Source of the DNA: an uncultured Eubacterium sp.
GTDB lineage: Bacteria; Bacillota; Clostridia; Lachnospirales; Lachnospiraceae
DNA: 10,874 nt
NCBI GenBank assembly: GCA_905236735.1
Contig: CAJOOU010000057.1
Span: 1-10,874 of the forward strand
Direction of reading: 5' to 3'
The first letter of the stretch is position 1. Every line of letters starts with the position of its first letter. Below the pieces are notes generated by a model. The model saw nothing but the letters and a program-made list of their open reading frames with translations. It was not told where the DNA came from and searched no databases. Positions 5,979 through 10,874 of this stretch are shown here, piece by piece. The position numbers and the translations under genes were made by a program.

Positions 5979-7697
5979 ATGAAACAAAAGAAAAGAGGAA
6001 GTATTGTAGGCAAGGTCGTAATTGTCTCAGTAGTAGTGGCTGCGATTGTGGCCGGAGTTATCGCTCTAATGGGTATTTTCGGAATAAGAAGCGTTTATAT
6101 GAATCTTATAGAAGAAGAACTCAGGGCGGCGACTGAACTTTCAGCTAGTGAGTTTACCATGATGTGGGATGGTGACTGGGGATATGAGGACGATGTTCTT
6201 ACCAAAGGCGGACAGCCGGTTTATGACGAGTATATTGAGACTATTCTTGAGAATGCTGAGGAAACGCAACTGGATTACACCATATTCTATGGTGACACAA
6301 GAGTCGTGACTTCAATTAAATCAGCGGATACGGGAGACTATGTAATAGGCACGACCGCATCAGAAGAAGTAGTTGCGGCAGTTATAAACAACGGAGAAAA
6401 TGTTTATAAGCCTAATATTACAATTGAAGGTGAAAAATATTACGGCTACTATGTACCGCTTAGAAACGACGATGGCACGGTTGTCGGAATGATGTTTGCC
6501 GGCAGAGAGAGTTCGGATGTAAACAAGCAGCTGACAGGATTCTTTATTATAATGGCAATCGTCTTTATAATCGGTATTGCAGTACTTGTAGCAGTTGGAG
6601 TTGTCTCGGCTAAAAAGGCCGGTAAAGCCATGAATCAGGTTGCAAGAGCAGTTGAAGAGGTCGCGGGAGGAGACCTTTCCGCAGAGATACCTGAAGAAAT
6701 TCTCGGACGCAATGACGAAGTAGGATTTATTGCCGATAATGTACACAACCTAATGCTGAAACTTAATGAGGTTATCTCCGTGGCAAAGGGATTATCTGAG
6801 GATGTGGCGAGTTCAGGTGATGAGCTTTCTAATTCATCTGATATGGCAACAGCTGCGTCAGGTCAGGTGACAAGCGCTGTAGATGATATTTCAAGAGGCG
6901 CGGTAAATCAGGCTGAAAGCGTTCAGGATTCGGCAACAAACATTGACAATATCAGCAATGACATCGTAACAATTTCAGGAAATGTTACAACACTTATAGA
7001 CTATACAAAAGAGATGAGTATGGCATGCGGCAGTGCTATGAGCGCCCTTGAGGAGCTTATGATGCAGAACGATGAAGTGGTCTCTTCAATGGGAGAGATT
7101 GATACTGCCATAAGAGGTACCAATGAGGCTGTTAAGAATATCGCAGACGCAACAAAGCTCATTACAGACATAGCTTCACAGACCAATCTTCTTGCGCTTA
7201 ATGCATCTATAGAGGCGGCCCGTGCAGGTGAGGCAGGACGAGGATTTGCTGTAGTAGCAGAAGAAATCGGAGCTCTTGCCGACCAGAGTGCAAAGACTGC
7301 AAGCGAGATTAATCAGATTGTCGAGAATCTTACAGCGGAGTCACTTCGTTCGGTTAATACCATCGAAAAACTTAACGAAGAACTTGGGGAGCAGTCTCAG
7401 AGGCTTGATAAGACAAAAGAAGACATGAACATGATGCAAAATGGTGTAAATTCCGTATCAGAGAGTACTGAAGAGATTGCCGGAAGAGTAAGGGGACTCG
7501 ATGAGGCGAAGGCAAACCTCGTGGGAATTATTCAGGATTTGTCGGCTATTTCGGAAGAAAATGCTGCATCCACAGAAGAAACAAATGCATCAATGCAGGA
7601 GCTTAACGCGACATTTGAACTTATTTCACACAGTGCCGGAGACCTTAAGGATCTTGCAACGCAGCTTGAAAGTCAGATTAGTTATTTCAGGGTGTAA
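5979..7697 (+). CDS. Methyl-accepting chemotaxis protein, single-Cache type
   Basis: This is a 572-residue transmembrane chemoreceptor. A basic N-terminus (KQKKRG) precedes membrane helix 1 (about 12-35). An extracellular domain of about 150 residues follows, with the single-Cache pattern TRVVTSI, GTTASEEVVAAVINNGENVY and YYGYYVPLRNDDGTVVGMM; it should bind a small ligand. Membrane helix 2 (about 187-209) leads to a HAMP domain (about 207-264) and a long coiled-coil signalling domain (about 285-560). The kinase-contacting hairpin tip, SQTNLLALNASIEAARAGEA with GRGFAVVAEEI after it (400-430), is intact. The C-terminus ends ESQISYFRV with no CheR-docking pentapeptide. The ribosome site GAGAGGT sits 8 bases before the ATG. 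No other chemotaxis or flagellar gene is nearby, so it is an orphan receptor with its own terminator. Confidence 0.95.
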   Translation: MKQKKRGSIVGKVVIVSVVVAAIVAGVIALMGIFGIRSVYMNLIEEELRAATELSASEFTMMWDGDWGYEDDVLTKGGQPVYDEYIETILENAEETQLDYTIFYGDTRVVTSIKSADTGDYVIGTTASEEVVAAVINNGENVYKPNITIEGEKYYGYYVPLRNDDGTVVGMMFAGRESSDVNKQLTGFFIIMAIVFIIGIAVLVAVGVVSAKKAGKAMNQVARAVEEVAGGDLSAEIPEEILGRNDEVGFIADNVHNLMLKLNEVISVAKGLSEDVASSGDELSNSSDMATAASGQVTSAVDDISRGAVNQAESVQDSATNIDNISNDIVTISGNVTTLIDYTKEMSMACGSAMSALEELMMQNDEVVSSMGEIDTAIRGTNEAVKNIADATKLITDIASQTNLLALNASIEAARAGEAGRGFAVVAEEIGALADQSAKTASEINQIVENLTAESLRSVNTIEKLNEELGEQSQRLDKTKEDMNMMQNGVNSVSESTEEIAGRVRGLDEAKANLVGIIQDLSAISEENAASTEETNASMQELNATFELISHSAGDLKDLATQLESQISYFRV

Positions 7698-7719
7698 ACA
7701 GAAACATATTAATTATTTG

Positions 7720-7749
7720 CGGAGCAGACAATTTGTCTGCTCCGTTTTT
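7720..7749 (+). terminator. Intrinsic terminator after the chemoreceptor gene
   Basis: A perfect 10-pair stem (CGGAGCAGAC with GTCTGCTCCG) around the loop AATTT is followed by five T residues, 22 bases after the chemoreceptor stop. It could be read weakly from the opposite strand too, but the T tract there is poor. Confidence 0.92.
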
Positions 7750-7812
7750 GATAAAAACTGTTATTGACAAATGAAAATTTGAACTTCCCTACGGTCCCAA
7801 ACAGTAGCTTAA

Positions 7813-7908
7813 CCGGACTGCGAGCTGACCAAAAGATATGAGGAAAAGTACAGGCAGTTCGCCGAAATATATCCGGCGATGAAAAATATTTTTCCCTTAC
7901 TTAAGTAA
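7813..7908 (+). pseudogene. Relic of the C-terminus of an FGGY-family sugar kinase
   Basis: A 31-codon stretch with no start codon, preceded directly by an in-frame TAA and ended by TAA, reads PDCELTKRYEEKYRQFAEIY followed by PAMKNIFPLLK. The pattern PD.EL...YEEKY..F..IYPA.K..F is what I recognise as the last helix and tail of FGGY carbohydrate kinases such as xylulokinase. Nothing recognisable lies in the 60 bases before it, so the rest of the gene is deleted or decayed. The last 12 bases overlap the 3' end of the convergent GTPase-nuclease gene. Recognition is by eye only; a chance resemblance is possible. Confidence 0.5.
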
Positions 7909-10470
7909 ATCATTTATCTGAGAATTTATTCTCTGTACTTCATCAAACAATCTCGGGGCTGTGATAAGGTCGCAGCCCTGACTGATTACTATTATCTGTT
8001 CTATGCCGTCTGATGTTGCAACTGTTACGCTGTGTTTGGGACGCAGGTCTATTGCAAGTTTTTCTATGAACTGGTCTGCTGTTTCTGCCGTCTTTGTAAA
8101 TACGATATGGAGGTTGCCGTATTTTTGTACTGAGGTGCCGTGATCGGGTACTCTGTACGCGTCGTAAACTATTATTACCGTCTCGCCGGTAAATCCCTGG
8201 TAGTTGCTCATTATATCCTGAAGCCTTCCCCTGGCGGAGTCCATATTGACCTCGGCAAGTCCTTTAAGTTCATCCCAGGCAAAGATGATGTTGTATCCGT
8301 CTATTAAAAGATATTTTTCTCCGGAAGGTTTTGATTTTTTGTGCATATGTTTAATGTGACCTTCTGTGAGGGGCTTTTCATCATAGTTTCTTTTCCGCCT
8401 TTCCTCGTAGTCCCTGTTATAATTGTGCAGAAAATATCCGTCAAGATTTTGGGCTTTTCCACCTTCTTTATAGCCGTAGGTGCGCTGGAATATCTCAAGA
8501 AGCTCCTCCTCGCCGCCGTATGTACGCTCGGATACGGCGATTGTATCGGAGGTTTCTTTTTGCAAAGATAAGGAGCCCGGGGTATGCATATAATCCTCTA
8601 CTTCGTCCCAGGGTATGACAAGGGTTTCGCCGCCGGATACAAAAACGGAAGAAGAGGGATTTTTGGTATCACGGTCAGGATCGTAGCTGTAGCTTTCCAT
8701 AACTTCGTCTGTGTTATGGCAGGGATAGTACCCTTTAAAAGAGAGACTCATCTTCCCCATACCGCCGGTAAATGACAGGAACTGTTTCCGGTAGTCCAAG
8801 AGCGTGCTTACGGGTACGCTTCCTGTAATAAAGGCAGTATCTTCGTATATCTCCGGAGGCTCAAGCTGTCCGCATTTTTTTTCTATATCGGTCATTACCC
8901 TGCCTATAGCTTCGGTGGGCATTTCCATCCTTATTTCATAAAAGGGCTCGAGAAGGATGCTGTCAGCTTGCATAAGTCCCTGACGCACGGCCCTATAGGT
9001 GGCTTTCCTGAAGTCGCCGCCCTCTGTGTGCTTGTTATGTGCACGGCCGCCTGTAAGGGTTATTTTCATATCGGTAATAGGAGAGCCTGTGAGCACTCCT
9101 TTGTGGGTTTTCTCTCCCAGATGGGTAAGTATAAGTCTCTGCCAGTTTTTTGCGAGAATATCCTCGGAAAGATCGGCATCAAAAACAAGACCGGAGCCGG
9201 CGGGAAGAGGCGACAGCAAAAGACGCACTTCGGCGTAGTGACGAAGCGGCTCGAAATGTCCGGCGCCTTCTACTGTGTTTTTGATGGTTTCCTTGTATAA
9301 TATACGACCGGGACCGAAGGTTACATCGGTGTCAAATCTTTCTTTTATAAGACTCTTTAGGATTTCTACCTGTATATCCCCCATGAGAAGGGCATTTATG
9401 GAAGAACCGGCTCCGCTTACTGATATGCTCATTTCGGGATTTTCTTCTTCGAGCATTTTAAGTTTTGGCAAAAAGAGCATAGGGTCCTGCCCTTCGGGAA
9501 GGATGATTTCATAGCTGAGTACGGGAGCGAGTTTTTTTTCGGGAGAAGGAGGGCAGACTCCGAGACCTTCTCCGGCATAGGTGTTTAAAAGAGAGGCAAA
9601 GCATACTACATCTCCGCATTCTGCCGTGGCTAGGGATTCATATCCGGTGCCGTTGTAAATGCGAATCTGGTTTATTTTTTCTCCGTTTACCATATCCTTG
9701 ACACGGACAGAGCCGGAGGTGATTTTGGCGTGTGTCAGCCGGACATTTTGTTCATCTCTGGATATCTTGTATACCAAAGCGCCGAATCTATCGCCTCCTG
9801 AGGCAGTGGGGAGATAATCTTCAAGTCCGGATATAAACTGTGCTATACCGTCACCTTTAAGCGCTGAACCGTAATATACGGGGAAGAGCAGTCTTTGGGA
9901 TATGAGGCTTTTTATGTCTGATGTTCCGATTTTTTCGCCGGAGAGATATTTTTCAAGTAAATCCTCATTTAGCATGGCGATATTTTCGTCTGCATCTTCG
10001 TCCGAAAGACAGATGCAGCCGTCACCGAAATATCTGGATATACCTTTTTTGACGGATGCTATATCAGCTCCGGGCTGGTCGGTTTTGTTTACAAATATAA
10101 ATGTTGGAACACCGTAGTATTTTAGCAGATTCCAGAGAGTCACTGTGTGCCCCTGCACTCCGTCAGAGGCCGATACCAAAAGGATGGCACCGTCAAGTGC
10201 CGGAAGAGTTTTCTCGGTTTCCGAAGAAAAATCAAGATGTCCCGGGGTATCGAGCAGGGTGATGCTAAGGTCGCCTGTCCTTAGGAGAGCCTGTTTTGAA
10301 AATATGGTTATGCCTCTGTCTTTTTCAAGGGAATGTGTATCCAAAAAGGCATCCTTTTTATCTACTCTGCCGAATTTATTTATACTGCCGCATTCATAGA
10401 GCAGTCTTTCGGATAATGTTGTTTTGCCCGCATCAACATGGGCGAGTATACCTATAACTGTTTTCTTCAT
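7897..10470 (-). CDS. TetM/EF-G-like translational GTPase fused to a Rae1 (YacP) NYN endonuclease domain
   Basis: This is an 857-residue protein, against about 640 for TetM. Residues 1-223 are an EF-G-type G domain with G1 AHVDAGKTT (10-18), G2 RGITI (52-56), G3 DTPGH (74-78), G4 NKTD (128-131) and G5 GSALKG. EF-G-like domains II-V follow to about 590, including the domain IV loop GGRAHNKHTEGGDFR (from 474), where TetM has a loop of the form YSPVSTPADFR. After a charged region rich in Lys, Arg and Glu (about 637-715) comes a complete NYN/PIN-like domain (about 718-855). It carries LLIDGYN, IVYDAYRVP, FTKTAETADQFIEKLA and VATSDGIEQ, closely matching Bacillus Rae1/YacP, with acidic residues D724, D770, E796, D799 and D821 in place. 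Rae1 cuts mRNA in the ribosomal A site. The start is ATG 10470, giving the TetM-like N-terminus; longer in-frame starts (10506, 10566) add AT-rich, non-homologous residues. None has a Shine-Dalgarno sequence. Tetracycline resistance is possible but unproven. Confidence 0.92.
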   Translation of the reverse strand: MKKTVIGILAHVDAGKTTLSERLLYECGSINKFGRVDKKDAFLDTHSLEKDRGITIFSKQALLRTGDLSITLLDTPGHLDFSSETEKTLPALDGAILLVSASDGVQGHTVTLWNLLKYYGVPTFIFVNKTDQPGADIASVKKGISRYFGDGCICLSDEDADENIAMLNEDLLEKYLSGEKIGTSDIKSLISQRLLFPVYYGSALKGDGIAQFISGLEDYLPTASGGDRFGALVYKISRDEQNVRLTHAKITSGSVRVKDMVNGEKINQIRIYNGTGYESLATAECGDVVCFASLLNTYAGEGLGVCPPSPEKKLAPVLSYEIILPEGQDPMLFLPKLKMLEEENPEMSISVSGAGSSINALLMGDIQVEILKSLIKERFDTDVTFGPGRILYKETIKNTVEGAGHFEPLRHYAEVRLLLSPLPAGSGLVFDADLSEDILAKNWQRLILTHLGEKTHKGVLTGSPITDMKITLTGGRAHNKHTEGGDFRKATYRAVRQGLMQADSILLEPFYEIRMEMPTEAIGRVMTDIEKKCGQLEPPEIYEDTAFITGSVPVSTLLDYRKQFLSFTGGMGKMSLSFKGYYPCHNTDEVMESYSYDPDRDTKNPSSSVFVSGGETLVIPWDEVEDYMHTPGSLSLQKETSDTIAVSERTYGGEEELLEIFQRTYGYKEGGKAQNLDGYFLHNYNRDYEERRKRNYDEKPLTEGHIKHMHKKSKPSGEKYLLIDGYNIIFAWDELKGLAEVNMDSARGRLQDIMSNYQGFTGETVIIVYDAYRVPDHGTSVQKYGNLHIVFTKTAETADQFIEKLAIDLRPKHSVTVATSDGIEQIIVISQGCDLITAPRLFDEVQRINSQINDLLK

Positions 10471-10500
10471 ATAAAAAGGATAACAGTTTTGATAAAAAAA

Positions 10501-10564
10501 GTACATTTTTTTACAAAAATAATAATATTTAAATTTATTTATCTTTTTTATTGTGAAAATGTAC
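10501..10564 (-). promoter_or_regulatory. AT-rich inverted repeat in the leader of the GTPase-nuclease gene
   Basis: GTACATTTT (10501-10509) and AAAATGTAC (10556-10564) are perfect 9-base complements; allowing one bulge, the arms extend through TTTACAA and TTGTG. The repeat lies 31 bases upstream of the GTPase start on its strand and encloses very AT-rich DNA. It could be an operator or a leader-RNA structure. A weak sigma-70-like pair on the - strand (TTGTAC, 17 bases, GATAAA) overlaps it. The rest of the 293-base intergenic region holds several A runs and the elements listed separately; no other gene was seen in it. Confidence 0.35.
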
Positions 10565-10659
10565 AAAAAACAGGGCGTTTGTAGGGATTTTTTGTTGCGA
10601 TGTGCATAAAAAAAACAGAGCGACCTAAAAAAAAGGCACTTTTATCTAAAAAAATGTCC

Positions 10660-10688
10660 TTGTATTCATTGCTTGCAATTGAGATAAT
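10660..10688 (+). promoter_or_regulatory. Possible promoter with internal dyad before the transporter gene
   Basis: TTGTAT (10660-10665) and GATAAT (10683-10688) are spaced by 17 bases on the + strand. The -10 matches five of six consensus bases, the -35 only three. Between them lies the dyad ATTGC-TT-GCAAT (10668-10679), a plausible repressor site. A perfect TATAAT also occurs at 10736-10741, but it lacks a -35 and would place the transcript start almost on the ribosome site. Confidence 0.3.
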
Positions 10689-10701
10689 ACAGATGTACAA
10701 A

Positions 10702-10724
10702 GCGGCCAAAGGTCTATAGGTCGC
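10702..10724 (+). repeat. Short hairpin in the leader of the transporter gene
   Basis: GCGGCC (10702-10707) pairs with GGTCGC (10719-10724), with one G-T pair, around an 11-base loop. The right arm is also complementary to GCGACCTA at 10620-10627 (through TAGGTCGC, 10717-10724) and to GTTGCGA at 10594-10600 (through TCGCAAC, 10721-10727). The stem is short and no T tract follows, so it is not a terminator; its meaning is unknown. Confidence 0.3.
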
Positions 10725-10763
10725 AACATAATACTTATAATATATGTTAGGAGGAAAAAGTAT

Positions 10764-10874
10764 ATGTTCAAAGGCAAATTTGGCAAGTATGCCATTGCGT
10801 TCTGCATCCTTGGAATTGTGTACAATTTCATGTATTCGGGATTACAGAACGACCAGATTAACATTCTTCAGGGC
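10764..10874 (+). CDS. Membrane protein, probable MFS transporter, 5' end only
   Basis: ATG 10764 has a perfect AGGAGG ribosome site 9 bases upstream, and the frame is open for 37 codons to the window edge. The product begins MFKGKFGKYAIAFCILGIVY and continues NFMYSGLQNDQINILQG. This is a short basic N-terminus, one hydrophobic helix (about 8-26) and then a polar turn of the kind that follows helix 1 in many major facilitator transporters. Too little is visible to name a substrate, and other multi-pass membrane families remain possible. It is divergent from the GTPase-nuclease gene and shares the intergenic region with it. Confidence 0.6.
   Translation, partial: MFKGKFGKYAIAFCILGIVYNFMYSGLQNDQINILQG

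Noticed and set aside
7501..7767. 88-codon + strand frame overlapping the end of the chemoreceptor gene
   Set aside because: It lies in another frame of the intact chemoreceptor signalling domain, runs through the terminator and has no recognisable motif or ribosome site.
7764..7769. Perfect TTGACA -35 box in the chemoreceptor-GTPase gap
   Set aside because: No -10 element lies 16-18 bases downstream and no intact + strand gene follows, so it is probably chance.
7859..7894. TCGCCG/CGGCGA hairpin and the palindrome GAAAAATATTTTTC as a terminator for the - strand gene
   Set aside because: No T tract follows the stem on the - strand, and the bases are accounted for by the kinase relic reading frame.
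8968..9300. 110-codon + strand frame opposite the GTPase gene
   Set aside because: It is antisense to the conserved EF-G-like domains; its composition is explained by the - strand protein.
10471..10566. 32-residue N-terminal extension of the GTPase-nuclease protein
   Set aside because: The extension is AT-driven (Phe, Tyr, Lys, Asn), has no ribosome site and no counterpart in TetM/EF-G proteins, whose N-termini start just before the P-loop strand.
10646..10864. 72-codon - strand frame across the transporter start
   Set aside because: It is antisense to a frame with AGGAGG and a membrane helix, and spans AT-rich intergenic DNA with no motif.

Overview
The window looks like chromosomal DNA from a low-to-moderate GC Firmicute, most likely a clostridium of the Lachnospiraceae type. 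This is inferred from the style of the proteins (TcdA, LarE with extra cysteines, a single-Cache chemoreceptor, a TetM-like GTPase with a C-terminal NYN domain), the AGGAGG-type ribosome binding sites and the AT-rich intergenic DNA. No composition or database search was run. No rRNA, tRNA, CRISPR array, insertion sequence or phage gene was seen.

Region 1 (1-2054, + strand) holds the 3' end of an MGMT-family alkyltransferase-like gene, then an OmpR-type response regulator and its histidine kinase, closely spaced and probably co-transcribed. Region 2 (2055-3583, +) holds an extended-SDR NAD(P)-dependent epimerase/reductase and a small two-helix membrane protein, closed by a clear intrinsic terminator. 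Region 3 (3671-5872, +) is a compact operon: tag (3-methyladenine glycosylase), tcdA (tRNA ct6A dehydratase), larE (sulfur insertase for the Ni-pincer cofactor) and a 26-codon membrane microprotein whose start codon overlaps the larE stop (ATGA). Region 4 (5979-7749, +) is a stand-alone methyl-accepting chemotaxis protein with its own terminator.

Region 5 (about 7813-10470) has two parts. A 31-codon + strand relic resembles the C-terminus of an FGGY sugar kinase. Convergent to it and overlapping it by 12 bases is a long - strand gene for an EF-G/TetM-like translational GTPase. That protein carries, after a basic linker, a complete YacP/Rae1-type NYN endonuclease domain. Region 6 (10471-10874) is an AT-rich divergent intergenic region rich in inverted repeats, followed by the first 37 codons of a probable membrane transporter running off the right edge.

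The most interesting item is the TetM-like GTPase-Rae1 fusion. A factor of the ribosomal-protection class is joined to a domain whose Bacillus homologue cuts mRNA in the ribosomal A site, and its loop-III tip does not look like that of a tetracycline-protection protein. This suggests a ribosome-rescue or mRNA-quality-control role rather than plain resistance, but that is inference. Secondary points are the membrane microprotein, a three-cysteine LarE, a hairpin over the start of the epimerase, and PCYR in place of PCHR in the MGMT-like protein.
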